Shown here: piece after piece, positions 1 to 8,615 of the stretch
How positions within the stretch are numbered: position 1 is the stretch's first letter
How the letters are laid out: every line of letters starts with the position of its first letter
Notes under the pieces: generated by a model
The model's input: only the letters and a program-made list of their open reading frames with translations
Told to the model about the DNA's origin: nothing
Database searches by the model: none
Source of the DNA: Brevundimonas diminuta 3F5N
GTDB lineage: Bacteria; Pseudomonadota; Alphaproteobacteria; Caulobacterales; Caulobacteraceae
DNA: 64,000 bases
Assembly: GCF_900163625.1 (NCBI RefSeq)
Contig: NZ_FUIE01000049.1
Coordinates: 62,001 to 126,000 of the forward strand
Direction of reading: 5' to 3'
Program-made: the position numbers and the translations under genes

Positions 1-707
1 AGGTCCGGGTCGAGATCGCGGGCGACGAGGGCGCGCGCCTCGTCCAGCGCGCCGTGCGCCATCATCATGTCCACACGCGCATCGCATGAGGCGTAGAGGC
101 GCTCGCGCGGCGGCTCCACGACCAGGGCGTCATAGCTGCCGGGCGCCAGCAGGGGCTGGGTGTCGGCCTTCCAGTCGCTGATCGCGCGGCCGCTGGCGCG
201 ATGCACGCTGAGGGCGCGGACCAGACGCTGGCGATCACCGGGGAAGACGGCGGCCTCGGCGGCGCGGTCGACCTCAGCCAGATGGCGGCGGAATGCGGCT
301 TCGCCGCCGGTGTCATATTCCGCCTGTACTGCATCGCGCATTTCGACCGATACGGGAGGAATCTCGGCCAACCCCTTGGTCAAGGCGTTAAAATAGAGAC
401 CGGTGCCGCCGACCAGCAAGGCAGGTCGCCTCTCGGCGGCCAGTTCAGCCAGAAGGTCCATGACGGCTCGGCTCCAGCGGCCGACAGACCAGGCGTCGGC
501 GGCGTCGGCCACGCCATAGAGACGGTGCGGGATTTCAGCCTCATCCTCGACCGAGGGGCGGGCGCTCAGCACGCGCAGGTCGGCGTAGAGCTGCTGGCTG
601 TCGGCGTTGATGACGACGGCGCCCGTCGCGTGCGCGGTTTCCATCGCCAGGCGCGACTTGCCCGAGGCGGTTGGGCCGGCGATCAAGGTGATGATGGGCT
701 GGGACAA
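1..707 (-). CDS. miaA: tRNA dimethylallyltransferase MiaA (3' end cut by window edge)
   Basis: The minus-strand reading frame gives an N-terminal P-loop (IAGPTASGKS) followed by NADSQQLYADL and, further on, GGTGLYFNAL, the hallmark blocks of MiaA, which adds the dimethylallyl group to A37 of tRNAs reading codons starting with U. About 235 residues are present; the C-terminus lies outside the window. There is no ATG before the P-loop; the best start I see is TTG at 707, giving Leu-Ser-Gln-Pro-Ile-Ile, but no clear ribosome site supports it. It is divergent from mrp. Function is well supported; the start is uncertain. Confidence 0.85.
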   Translation of the reverse strand, partial: MSQPIITLIAGPTASGKSRLAMETAHATGAVVINADSQQLYADLRVLSARPSVEDEAEIPHRLYGVADAADAWSVGRWSRAVMDLLAELAAERRPALLVGGTGLYFNALTKGLAEIPPVSVEMRDAVQAEYDTGGEAAFRRHLAEVDRAAEAAVFPGDRQRLVRALSVHRASGRAISDWKADTQPLLAPGSYDALVVEPPRERLYASCDARVDMMMAHGALDEARALVARDLDPD

Positions 708-794
708 AGGATCAACTCGCGAACGGGAGCTTAGGGCGATAGAACGCCCATCATCGGCCCGGCAAGTCCGTCGGGCCATGAAGGAGTCTCAATC

Positions 795-1862
795 GTGACC
801 GACCGCGCCGCCGTTCTCGCCGCCCTCGACGCCGTGACCGACCCGAAGTCGGGCCAGGGCCTGGCGGCGGCCGGGCTGGTGCAGGGGCTGGTCGTGGCCG
901 ATGGTCGCGCGGGCTTCGTCATGGAAGTCCCGCACAATGAAACCGCGCGCTACGCCCCCGTGCGCGACGCGGCGGAAGCAGTGCTGAAAGCGATGCCGGG
1001 TATGGAGCGGGTGTCGGTCGTCCTGACCGCCGAAGCCGTGACCGCCGCGCCGCGCCGTACGGCGGGCCTGTCGAAGGCCGCGACAGATCAGGGACGGCCC
1101 AAGGCGCCTGTTCCGACGGATCGCCCCGCCCATGTGAAGCGCGTCCTGGCGGTCGCCAGCGGCAAGGGCGGCGTCGGAAAGTCGACGGTCTCGGTTAACC
1201 TGGCGGCGGCTCTGGCGGCGCGCGGTCTGTCGATCGGGGTGCTGGACGCCGATGTTTACGGCCCGTCGCTGCCGACCATGCTGGGGATTTCGGGCCAGCC
1301 CGCCTATGAGGACGGCGCCATGGTCCCGCACCTCGCGCATGGGCTGAAGGCCATGTCGGTGGGCCTGCTGACCAAGGCCGAGGACGCCATGATCTGGCGT
1401 GGGCCAATGGCGTCACAGGCCATCACCCAGATGCTGACCCAGACGCGCTGGGGGACGGAGGAGCAACCGCTGGACGTTCTGGTCATCGACCTGCCGCCCG
1501 GCACCGGCGACGTGCAACTGACCCTGATTCAGAAAACGCCGCTGGACGGGGCGGTGATCGTTTCGACGCCGCAGGAAGTGGCCCTGGCCGACGCCCGCCG
1601 GGCGCACACCCTGTTCGCCAAGGTCGGCGTGCCGACCCTGGGCCTGATCGAGAACATGAGCGGCGAGGTGTTCGGGACTGGCGGCGCCGAGGCCGAGGCC
1701 GCGCGCCTGGACGCGCCCTATCTGGGCGACCTGCCGCTGGACGGGGCGCTGCGCCGCGCGGGCGATGCGGGGCGGCCATTGGTCGCCGTTGACCCGCAGC
1801 ACCCGGCGTCTGACCGTTTCCATCAGATCGCCGCGCAGGTCGCTGCGGCGCTGGGCCTCTGA
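795..1862 (+). CDS. mrp: Mrp/ApbC-family P-loop iron-sulfur carrier
   Basis: A 355-residue protein with an N-terminal MIP18/DUF59-like domain (about 1-85) and a C-terminal ParA-like ATPase with the deviant Walker A GKGGVGKS (about 120) and DLPPGTGD. The family loads or carries Fe-S clusters in the cytoplasm. The start is GTG with AAGGAG nine bases upstream. After IENMS the family usually has a short loop carrying CxxC, as in the E. coli protein; here IENMS runs directly into GEVFGTGGAEAE, so the loop and both cysteines are absent. Cluster binding by the usual residues is therefore doubtful. Followed 11 bases later by a stress protein gene. Confidence 0.9.
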   Translation: MTDRAAVLAALDAVTDPKSGQGLAAAGLVQGLVVADGRAGFVMEVPHNETARYAPVRDAAEAVLKAMPGMERVSVVLTAEAVTAAPRRTAGLSKAATDQGRPKAPVPTDRPAHVKRVLAVASGKGGVGKSTVSVNLAAALAARGLSIGVLDADVYGPSLPTMLGISGQPAYEDGAMVPHLAHGLKAMSVGLLTKAEDAMIWRGPMASQAITQMLTQTRWGTEEQPLDVLVIDLPPGTGDVQLTLIQKTPLDGAVIVSTPQEVALADARRAHTLFAKVGVPTLGLIENMSGEVFGTGGAEAEAARLDAPYLGDLPLDGALRRAGDAGRPLVAVDPQHPASDRFHQIAAQVAAALGL

Positions 1863-1873
1863 GGGCGGGGACT

Positions 1874-2302
1874 ATGGCTGAACAGGAAACGCCCGTGGTC
1901 GTCTGCGGCATTGATGGCAGCGCTCATGCCGAAACGGCCGTGCGTCTGGCGGCGCACCTGGCCAAGGCGAAGGGCGGCAAGCTGGCGCTGGTGGCGGTCA
2001 ATCCGCTCAGTTCGGCCAGCGGCCACCCCGACATTCGCGCCTGGAAGGTCGAGGAGCAGGAGGCCATCCTGACCCGCTCGATGGCCGAGGCCCGCCGTCA
2101 CTGCAAATCGGTCGAGGCCGTGACGACCGAGGGGCACGACGTCGCCGACGCCCTGATCGCCGCCGCCGCGCAACTGGGAGCGGACCACATCGTCGTGGGC
2201 ACAGGCGACCGCAAGGGGGTGGTGAACTGGCTGATGGGCTCGACAGCCAAGGCCGTGGCCGCCCGCGCGCCGGTCAGCGTGACGATCGCGCGTCAGGCTT
2301 AA
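1874..2302 (+). CDS. Universal stress protein (UspA family)
   Basis: A 142-residue single-domain Usp: N-terminal VVCGIDGSAHAETAVRLAA and C-terminal GADHIVVGTGDRKGVVNWLMGSTAKAVAARAPVSVTI, the last containing the G-x2-G-x9-G(S/T) type ATP-binding segment. It is cytoplasmic and its target process cannot be told from sequence. An RBS-like GAGGGCGGGG precedes the ATG. It probably shares a transcript with mrp (11-base gap). Its stop overlaps the stop of convergent ybjQ in a shared TTAA. Confidence 0.88.
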   Translation: MAEQETPVVVCGIDGSAHAETAVRLAAHLAKAKGGKLALVAVNPLSSASGHPDIRAWKVEEQEAILTRSMAEARRHCKSVEAVTTEGHDVADALIAAAAQLGADHIVVGTGDRKGVVNWLMGSTAKAVAARAPVSVTIARQA

Positions 2303-2619
2303 GCCGGCTCGACCACCACGGCGGTGCCGTAGGCCAGCACCTCGGTCACGCCGGGCATGATCTCATTGGCGTCGTAGCGCATGGCCAGGATGGCGTTGGC
2401 GCCGATCTCCTGCGCATGGGCGATCAGGTCGTCATAGGCTTCCTGCCGCGCGGCTTCGGCGAGTTTGACATAGGCGCCGACCTTGCCGCCGATCATCGAC
2501 TGCACCCCGCCGATGGCGTCGGAGATGACGTTGCGCGAACGCACGGTGATTCCGCGCACCACGCCCAGTTGGCGCACGATGCGATGACCGGCCAGGTCAT
2601 TGGTGGTGGCGACGATCAT
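2299..2619 (-). CDS. YbjQ/UPF0145 family protein
   Basis: A 106-residue protein of the YbjQ (DUF74, heavy-metal-binding domain) family: N-terminal MIVATTNDLAGHRIVRQLGVV, the GITVRSRN block and the C-terminal GANAILAMRYDAN. Members form pentamers, but their biochemical role is unknown. The ATG at 2619 is preferred over an upstream TTG at 2640 because AAGGAAGAG sits just upstream and the homologous region starts exactly there. It follows folA with an 18-base gap and may be cotranscribed. Confidence 0.85.
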   Translation of the reverse strand: MIVATTNDLAGHRIVRQLGVVRGITVRSRNVISDAIGGVQSMIGGKVGAYVKLAEAARQEAYDDLIAHAQEIGANAILAMRYDANEIMPGVTEVLAYGTAVVVEPA

Positions 2620-2636
2620 ACGGCTCTTCCTTAGAT

Positions 2637-3164
2637 TCAACGACGGTCCAGAACGGTGAAGGCGAAGGCGTGGTCGTCCTTCTCGCCCGCCTCATGCGGC
2701 TCGAACGCGGTGCGGACGAAGGCGGTTTCGTCAAAGGGCGGGAAGACCGCATCGCCTGTAGGCTCGGCCTCGACCTCGGTGATGTAAAGACGCCTGGCGC
2801 GGGGCAGGGCGGCGGCGAAAACCGCTGTGCCGCCGATGACGCAGACTTCGTCCACGCCGTCCTCCGCCGCCTGTTCGCGCGCGATGGACAGCGCTTCGTC
2901 CAGAGTGGTGCAGACCACAGCGCCTCTGGCCAGGCCCGCCTCAGCGTAGGATTCATCCTTGGTCAGGACGATGTTCAGGCGGCCGGGCAGGGGTTTCAAC
3001 GGCAGGCTCTCCCAGGTCTTCCGACCCATGATGCAGGGCTTGCCCACGGTCACGGCCTTGAAACGTTGCAGATCTGACCGCAGCCGCCATGGTAGGTCGC
3101 CGTCCCGACCGATGACCCCGTTGCGGGCGCGGGCGACGACGAGGGCGATGGAGGGAACAGCCAA
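2637..3164 (-). CDS. folA: Dihydrofolate reductase
   Basis: About 175 residues. Diagnostic blocks are ALVVARARNGVIGRDGDLPW (substrate and Met20-loop region), GRKTWESLP and VCVIGGTAVF. It reduces dihydrofolate with NADPH, recycling the product of thymidylate synthase; thyA lies 1.7 kb upstream on the same strand. No ATG is available near the domain start. TTG at 3164 (Leu-Ala-Val-Pro-Ser) is chosen from family length; GTG at 3194 is the alternative. The gene is divergent from the membrane-protein gene starting at 3220. Confidence 0.9.
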   Translation of the reverse strand: MAVPSIALVVARARNGVIGRDGDLPWRLRSDLQRFKAVTVGKPCIMGRKTWESLPLKPLPGRLNIVLTKDESYAEAGLARGAVVCTTLDEALSIAREQAAEDGVDEVCVIGGTAVFAAALPRARRLYITEVEAEPTGDAVFPPFDETAFVRTAFEPHEAGEKDDHAFAFTVLDRR

Positions 3165-3219
3165 GCTGGTTTTCCGTTGTTGCTGGAACTTCACCAAACA
3201 AATGCCCTCGGAGCCTCTT

Positions 3220-3819
3220 GTGAACAAGTACGCCAAGCCCCTGATCGTCGGTTTCATCGTTCTGTTGGTCGTCTCCTTCTGTATTGGCTTCCTGGGGGGA
3301 GCGGTCGGGGCGGATTTGGGGATGCTGCCGATGATGGCGGGTCTCTTCGCTGGCGCCTTCACGGCTTACATCATGGCCAATCTGGCGGGTAACCGGGCCG
3401 GTGTAGCGGCATCCGAAGCTGATCGCGCCGCGGCAGCCAGCCTGACGCCGCCTCCCGGCAAGGCTCTTGTCATCATCTATCGCGAGGGATTCGTGGCGAT
3501 GGCGGCGGGCATGAACTTGGCGCTGGACAATCGTGAGTTCGCTCAGATCAAGGGCGGCAAGTTCACCGCCTTGGCGGTCGATCCGGGCGAGCATGAGCTA
3601 TCGGCCGGCTTCGGTGGTCTGGCCGGGCCGCAGAACAACGCTGCGACCGTCAGCTTCGTGGCGCGCGAGGGTCAGGCCTTCGCCTATCGGGCCACGGTGT
3701 CGATGGGCGCGGTCAAGAACAGCGTCGTGCTCGTGCCCGCGCCCGAAGACAAGGATGCGCTCAGCGCAAGACTGGCGCGCATGCCGATGACGGCGCCGGA
3801 CAGCGCCGCCTCGACCTGA
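3220..3819 (+). CDS. Membrane-anchored DUF2846-like protein
   Basis: A 199-residue protein with two N-terminal hydrophobic segments (about 8-28 and 36-55), then a soluble domain with KALVIIYREGF, a predicted beta-rich core, and VDPGEHELSAGF, which resembles the DUF2846 pattern (PPGEHTLSA). The function is unknown; the domain is probably periplasmic. GTG at 3220 is chosen because GGAG lies six bases upstream; ATG at 3202 is the alternative. It is convergent with aqpZ with no spacing between the two stops. Confidence 0.65.
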   Translation: MNKYAKPLIVGFIVLLVVSFCIGFLGGAVGADLGMLPMMAGLFAGAFTAYIMANLAGNRAGVAASEADRAAAASLTPPPGKALVIIYREGFVAMAAGMNLALDNREFAQIKGGKFTALAVDPGEHELSAGFGGLAGPQNNAATVSFVAREGQAFAYRATVSMGAVKNSVVLVPAPEDKDALSARLARMPMTAPDSAAST

Positions 3820-4491
3820 TCAGGCGTCCGGCTCTAGCAGCTTCGAGCGGAACAGAAGGCCGCCGATCACCGCTCCGATCGCCGGGGCGAGGAAGAAGAC
3901 CCAGACCTGGCTCAGCGCCTGGCCTCCGGCCAGCAGCGCTGGGCCGAAGCTGCGGGCCGGGTTGACCGACACCCCCGTCACCTGGATGCCGACGATGTGG
4001 ATGACGGCCAGGGTGATGCCTATGGCGATCCCGGCGAAGGCGCCATGCCCCTTGGCCCCCGTCACGCCCAGGATGGCGATCAGGAAGATGGCGGTGGCGA
4101 CGATCTCGAAGATCAGGGCGGCGTGCAGGCCGTACCCGCCTGGCGAGCCGGCGTCGAAGCCGTTCTGGCCCAGACTGGCGAAGCCCGTCTTGGCGATCAT
4201 GCCCAGGATGGCCGCGCCGATGATCGCGCCGATGAACTGGGCGATCCAGTAGACGATCATGTCCTTGGCGCTCATGCGTCCGGCGACAAAGGCGCCCAGG
4301 CTGACGGCCGGATTGACGTGGCAGCCCGACACCGGCCCGATGCCATAGGCCATGGCGACGATGGCGAAGCCGAAGGCCAGGGCGATGCCCAACTGCCCGA
4401 CGTGATCAAACCCGCCCAACACGGCGGCCCCACACCCGAAAAGCACCAGAACCAACGTGCCGACCAGTTCGGCGGCGAACTTCTTGACCAT
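3820..4491 (-). CDS. aqpZ: Aquaporin Z-type water channel
   Basis: A 223-residue six-helix MIP channel with both pore motifs (CHVNPAVS near the N-terminal half, SVNPARS in the C-terminal half) and the AEL(V)GTLVLVLFGCG start typical of AqpZ. The arginine after the second NPA (NPARS) is present, as in water-selective members. It would sit in the inner membrane and move water rapidly. It is separated from the next minus-strand gene by 90 bases, so it may have its own promoter. Confidence 0.92.
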   Translation of the reverse strand: MVKKFAAELVGTLVLVLFGCGAAVLGGFDHVGQLGIALAFGFAIVAMAYGIGPVSGCHVNPAVSLGAFVAGRMSAKDMIVYWIAQFIGAIIGAAILGMIAKTGFASLGQNGFDAGSPGGYGLHAALIFEIVATAIFLIAILGVTGAKGHGAFAGIAIGITLAVIHIVGIQVTGVSVNPARSFGPALLAGGQALSQVWVFFLAPAIGAVIGGLLFRSKLLEPDA

Positions 4492-4582
4492 GAAACCCTC
4501 CCGTTTCCAGTCACCGCCTCATGGCGGATCACGGGGAGGGTGCGCTTAAACAGTCGATTTCGCCAGTCGTTGTTACGTGGGT

Positions 4583-4882
4583 TTACGCATCGGTCTTCAG
4601 CCAGCTCAGCCATTTGCGTTGCATCGCGGCGTTCAGATCCACGTCGGCGCGGTCGCAGTAGATCAGCAGCATGCCCAATACGTCCGCAGCCTCGTCGGCC
4701 AGGGCCTGCGGGTCGGCGGCGCCGCGGGCGCGGCTGGTCAGACGTAGATGCTCGGCGGTCAGCTCGCCTAGTTCTTCCTGCAGCTTCAACAGGGCCCAGT
4801 CGCGGTCGCGGTCGATAGAATGTTCGCGCGCATAGATGTCGGAGATGCGGAGGACATCCGCCTGAAGATCGGTGAGTTTCAT
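4583..4882 (-). CDS. MazG-like nucleotide pyrophosphohydrolase
   Basis: A compact 99-residue all-alpha protein with the metal-binding pattern of the MazG/dUTPase-2 superfamily: LQEELGELTAEH (EExxE) and, after a short loop, DEAADVLGMLL (ExxD). Such single-domain members hydrolyse NTPs or dNTPs to the monophosphate. It lies 16 bases downstream of thyA on the same strand, which suggests a role in nucleotide-pool housekeeping such as dNTP cleanup. The exact substrate cannot be read from the sequence. Confidence 0.8.
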   Translation of the reverse strand: MKLTDLQADVLRISDIYAREHSIDRDRDWALLKLQEELGELTAEHLRLTSRARGAADPQALADEAADVLGMLLIYCDRADVDLNAAMQRKWLSWLKTDA

Positions 4883-4898
4883 CGGGGTGATGTCAGCC

Positions 4899-5756
4899 TT
4901 AGACGGCGACGGCGGCCTTGATATGCGGCCAGGACTGGTAGTCGTTCAGCACGAAGTCCGACAGCTCGAAGCCAAACAGGTTGTCCTTGTCCGCGACCGT
5001 CAGGGTCGGCAGGGGCAGGGGGGCGCGGCTTAGTTGAAGCTCGGCCTGCTCAATATGGTTCAGATACAGGTGGGCGTCGCCGAAGGTGTGGACGAAGTCG
5101 CCCGGCTCCAGCCCAACGACCTTGGCCAGCATGTGCGTCAACAGGGCGTAGGAGGCGATGTTGAACGGCACGCCCAGGAAGACGTCGGCTGAGCGTTGAT
5201 ACAGCTGGCAGCTCAGCTTTCCGTCGGCGACGAAGAACTGGAACAGGCAGTGACAGGGCGGTAGAGCCATGTCGTCCACGTCGGCCGGGTTCCAGGCGCT
5301 GACGATGTGGCGGCGGCTGTTGGGGTTAGTCTTAAGGCCGTGCACCAGCTTCTGGATCTGGTCGATGCTCGAGCCGTTCGGGGCGGCCCACGAGCGCCAC
5401 TGCTTGCCATAGACGGGGCCGAGGTCGCCGTTCGCGTCGGCCCATTCGTCCCAGATACTGACGCCGTTGTCCTTCAACCAGGCGATGTTGGTCTCGCCGC
5501 GCAGGAACCAGAGCAGCTCGATGAAGATCGACCGCGTGTGCAGCTTCTTCGTCGTCAGCAGGGGGAAGCCCTTGGACAGATCAAAGCGCATCTGGCGGCC
5601 GAACACGCCCAGGGTGCCTGTGCCGGTTCTATCGTCACGCCGAACGCCGTTGTCGAGGATGTCCCGCAGCAGGTTCAGATACTGCCATTCAGGATGGTCG
5701 GCGGGCGCGGCCGCCGTGCGGGCTTCGAGATCGGCGATGGCGACGGCGGCGTTCAT
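4899..5756 (-). CDS. thyA: Thymidylate synthase
   Basis: A 285-residue ThyA with a roughly 20-residue N-terminal extension. Key parts are visible: RTGTGT near the start, [20 protein letters not shown], the [11 protein letters not shown] arginine pair, catalytic cysteine in [22 protein letters not shown] with the uracil-selecting Asn, and DAHLYLNH. It makes dTMP from dUMP using methylene-tetrahydrofolate, feeding dihydrofolate to FolA (encoded at 2637-3164). This is the housekeeping copy; a divergent thymidylate-synthase-family gene lies at 54814-56448. Confidence 0.96.
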   Translation of the reverse strand: MNAAVAIADLEARTAAAPADHPEWQYLNLLRDILDNGVRRDDRTGTGTLGVFGRQMRFDLSKGFPLLTTKKLHTRSIFIELLWFLRGETNIAWLKDNGVSIWDEWADANGDLGPVYGKQWRSWAAPNGSSIDQIQKLVHGLKTNPNSRRHIVSAWNPADVDDMALPPCHCLFQFFVADGKLSCQLYQRSADVFLGVPFNIASYALLTHMLAKVVGLEPGDFVHTFGDAHLYLNHIEQAELQLSRAPLPLPTLTVADKDNLFGFELSDFVLNDYQSWPHIKAAVAV

Positions 5757-5816
5757 GGGAAGTGAACATGAGGCTGATTCAACCGTGTCGTCACCTGCAA
5801 CGAATCATTGTGCACA

Positions 5817-5851
5817 GAAAAGAGAAACGCCCGCCGATCAGATCGGCGGGC
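5817..5851 (-). terminator. Rho-independent terminator after the CsgG-like gene
   Basis: A perfect 10-base inverted repeat GCCCGCCGAT / ATCGGCGGGC with a 3-base loop, followed on the minus strand by a T-rich stretch (GTTTCTCTTTTC). It lies between the CsgG-like gene stop (5881) and the thyA start (5756), so it should end the upstream transcript. Confidence 0.75.
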
Positions 5852-5880
5852 GCCCCCTTATTCAAGCGCCGTGATGGCGA

Positions 5881-7230
5881 TCAGTACGTCGGCGCCAGGC
5901 GCTCGTTCTGCACCCAGCCGATGTTGTCGTCGGCGTCCAGAACCTCGACCCAGTCGCCGCGCGCCTTGCCGGTGGGGAACACCACGTCGCGGGCGGCCAA
6001 GGGACGGATGGTGTCGCCGTCAGGCGCAGTGCGGAGGATCGTCGGCAGCGCCAGGCTGCGGCTCGACATCGACGGGCGCTCAGCATAGCGACGGCGGTCG
6101 TCTTCCTCGCGGCGGATTTCATCGCGAATACGGCGGCGCTCGGCTTCGCGTTCGCGCTCGGCCCGTTCCAGTTCGCGGCGCTCATCTGCGGCCTGACGGC
6201 GCGCGTCAGCTTCACGGCCGGCGGTTTCGGCGGCGATCGCCTCGCGGTTGGCGCGGGTGACGTCCGGAAGCTGGGAGCCGGTGCCGCCCAGGCTGGTCAC
6301 CAGATCGGCATAGCCGCGCACCATCGCCAGGGCGATGACCTTGCCTTCGTCTTGGCTTTCATAGCCCGCGCCGACGCGGCCGCCGAAATGATTGTCGCGG
6401 ATGCGCAGGCCGCGCAGATCGTCCTTGTTCGCCACGGCGCGCGTGTTGCCGACCGTTTCGGCCAGAGGCACGCTGGCAAGCGAGAAGACGACCTGGGCGT
6501 CTTCCTTACCGCGACCGATGTCCTTCTTGAGATCGCGAATCCGTTCGACCGTATTGGCGTTCAGGGCAGGGGCCGGTCCTTGAGCGGGTTGCCCGCCCTG
6601 GCCGCCGAGGACGTTGCCAGCCATGTTCGCGGCGGCGTTCAGAGCCTGCATCTGCAAGGGGTTTAGCCCCGCCTCGGCGCCAAGCCCGCCCAGACCGCTC
6701 AGACCGCCCAGACCGCCGAAACCTCCGAGGCCGCCGCCGCCGAGACCGCCGCCCATATCTCCGCCCGTCGCCGCAGCGATGCCTGCGGTGAGCAGGGCGC
6801 GTCCGCCGACGGCGGCCAAGGAGCCGAGCAGGCCGGACCCGCGGTCGTTGTCGGTCGGCTCTATCGGGTTGGCCAGTTCAGCGACCAGGACAAAATCGGC
6901 CGTGCGGACGCGGGCGGCGCCGCCGAGGCTGCGCTCACGCTCCACCAGATCCATGCCGCGTCCACGTTCGATCAGGGTGAAGCAGCCGGATTCGCGGATC
7001 ACGGTGCGCAGCAGTTCGGTCGGCGCGCCCAGGCCCATCTGGTCGAAGAGAACGCCTTGCGTTTCGGCGATCGCCACAGTGCCCAGGTTCTGGGTGCAAC
7101 GCGGCGTCTCATTGATGACTTGAGCCGCTTCCGCATTGTTGCGGCGGCCGAAAATTTGCGCGTCCGCCGGCGTAGCGGAGGCTGCGATGAGAGCGGACGT
7201 TGCCGTCAGGGCGAGGGCGAAGCGATTCAT
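5881..7230 (-). CDS. Exported CsgG-like protein with Gly-rich linker and SH3-like tail
   Basis: A 449-residue protein with a signal peptide (cleavage probably after PADA-Q, about 25). Residues 45-120 resemble the CsgG/curli-assembly fold (a GTVAIAETQG strand, a FTLIERGRGMDLVERE-like stretch, then ADFVLVAEL). A glycine-rich stretch (GGGLGGGGLGGFGGLGG, about 160-185) interrupts it, then a charged Arg/Glu coiled coil (about 345-385) and a C-terminal SH3-like segment ending GDWVEVLDADDNIGWVQNERL. There is no lipobox cysteine at the signal end, unlike classical CsgG. The role is unknown; cell-envelope sensing or assembly is only a guess. Confidence 0.6.
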   Translation of the reverse strand: MNRFALALTATSALIAASATPADAQIFGRRNNAEAAQVINETPRCTQNLGTVAIAETQGVLFDQMGLGAPTELLRTVIRESGCFTLIERGRGMDLVERERSLGGAARVRTADFVLVAELANPIEPTDNDRGSGLLGSLAAVGGRALLTAGIAAATGGDMGGGLGGGGLGGFGGLGGLSGLGGLGAEAGLNPLQMQALNAAANMAGNVLGGQGGQPAQGPAPALNANTVERIRDLKKDIGRGKEDAQVVFSLASVPLAETVGNTRAVANKDDLRGLRIRDNHFGGRVGAGYESQDEGKVIALAMVRGYADLVTSLGGTGSQLPDVTRANREAIAAETAGREADARRQAADERRELERAEREREAERRRIRDEIRREEDDRRRYAERPSMSSRSLALPTILRTAPDGDTIRPLAARDVVFPTGKARGDWVEVLDADDNIGWVQNERLAPTY

Positions 7231-7308
7231 GATGTCTGCGGCTGACTGTTGAGGTTCAACCGGCCTTAGCTTTGCTGTGGCGGCAAAGCAATCAAAGGTA
7301 TTTGAAGA

Positions 7309-7857
7309 TTATCCTGAAAAACCGCCGGAATTTAAAAACTCGACCTCATGAGGCGTGGTGCTGCGATACAGGCAGGCGTTTCTGTGCGGAAAGCGACCGA
7401 AGCGGGCGATGATGTCGCGGTGGATAACGGCGAACTTATAGGTTTCCGGTTCGCTCTCCGCATTGAGGAGAGTCAGAAGCTGTTCCTGATCCGTCAGCGC
7501 TTCAGAGTGCATCAGGGGCATTAAGATGAAGGCGCGCAGTTCCAGAGCGACGTTTTGGTGGTGACCTCGCCGGATCGCTTCCTTCGCAAAGCCGAGCGCC
7601 AGGGGATCGGTTGCGAACATATGGGCCGTGTCGCGAAAGGCGTTTCGCGGCAACTGATCCAGCAGGATGATCAGGGCCAGGGCGGCATCAGGCGTTTCGA
7701 TCCAGTGATCCAGTTCTCGGCGTGCGGCGGCGTAATGAGTGTCGCAGCAGCGGTCGGAGAATGTGCGGTCGAAGGCGACGTCCTTGGCGAACCATTTGTC
7801 CGGCCCGGCGTCAGACCAGAAATCCAGCACTTCAGTAGGGGAGAGGAGTGGCGTCAT
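7309..7857 (-). CDS. DUF924 family protein
   Basis: A 182-residue, mainly helical protein with the family start (LSPTEVLDFWSDAGPDKWFAKD), the ALIILLDQLPRNAFRDTAHMFATD core, and the closing HRDIIARFGRFPHRN motif. DUF924 proteins have a TPR-like fold and no proven biochemical function. It appears monocistronic, facing away from tRNA-Pro. Confidence 0.85.
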   Translation of the reverse strand: MTPLLSPTEVLDFWSDAGPDKWFAKDVAFDRTFSDRCCDTHYAAARRELDHWIETPDAALALIILLDQLPRNAFRDTAHMFATDPLALGFAKEAIRRGHHQNVALELRAFILMPLMHSEALTDQEQLLTLLNAESEPETYKFAVIHRDIIARFGRFPHRNACLYRSTTPHEVEFLNSGGFSG

Positions 7858-7932
7858 GCCGCAAGCCTAGCAGCGGCGCGCGAAAAAACACGGCCTGAGC
7901 CGCGTCGCTTGCATTCACAATCAAGGGAAAGA

Positions 7933-8009
7933 TGGTCGGAGTGATAGGATTCGAACCTACGACCCCCGCGTCCCGAACGCGGTGCTCTACCAGACTGAGC
8001 CACACTCCG
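7933..8009 (-). tRNA. tRNA-Pro(CGG)
   Basis: A 77-base cloverleaf read on the minus strand: acceptor CGGAGTG / CACTCCG, anticodon loop TTCGGGA (anticodon CGG) in a CCGCG/CGCGG stem, T-loop GTTCGAATC, discriminator A and an encoded CCA end. Confidence 0.96.
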
Positions 8010-8228
8010 ACTTTCGCAAATCAAACGTCCCGTGGGCCGCCATCTGCGTCGAGGAGGGGGCTTATAGCCATGCCGACCGACCCTCGCAAGCGGGTAAATG
8101 AGGCTCCCGAAAAAAGTCTCGGGTCGATGAAAATTCTTTCGTTTTCAGGTGTTGCATCACCCGAAACCTTGGCGTAGATGACCGCCCTCGCCGCGACGCA
8201 CAGCGCTCGGCGGGGAACACCGGACCGC

Positions 8229-8302
8229 TGGGGAATGGTGTAATGGTAACACTACGGTTTTTGGTACCGTCATTCTAGGTTCGAGTCCTAGTTCCCCAGC
8301 CA
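8229..8302 (+). tRNA. tRNA-Gln(TTG)
   Basis: A 74-base cloverleaf: acceptor TGGGGAA / TTCCCCA, anticodon stem ACGGT/ACCGT enclosing TTTTGGT (anticodon TTG), T-loop GTTCGAGTC, discriminator G and encoded CCA. Confidence 0.96.
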
Positions 8303-8615
8303 TCGGTTTTTGCTGAAGAAATCGCCCTTCGGGGCGTCTCCCTGAACATCACGACTGCAAGCTCCGTGGCGAAGAACAAACGTCTTCACCAGCGACTTGC
8401 CGCGATCGATGAAATCCCCCGATCATTTCCGGAATCAAAATAGCGTAGCCGTTCTTATCGCGTTGGCATGCGGCCATGGCCGCTCGATTGGTGAGGATGC
8501 GCTCTTGAAGACCTGGTTCGGCGGAATCGCACAGCAGCGGCCCTTGCCGCATGACGCGACCTGCGCCTGTCACTCGCCCCAAGCGCGGAATCTGCTGGCC
8601 CGAATGGAAGCGGGC
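8303..8615. other. Intergenic region between tRNA-Gln and the amidohydrolase gene
   Basis: No convincing gene. It starts with a 5-bp hairpin CGCCC-TTCG-GGGCG (8323-8336), a weak candidate terminator for tRNA-Gln without a T tail. The reading frame of the following gene is open back to 8397, but the upstream part has no signal sequence or family similarity, so it is treated as leader. Confidence 0.5.

Noticed and set aside
8397..8615. N-terminal extension of the amidohydrolase
   Set aside because: A Tat signal at 8616 would be internal; upstream part has no similarity.
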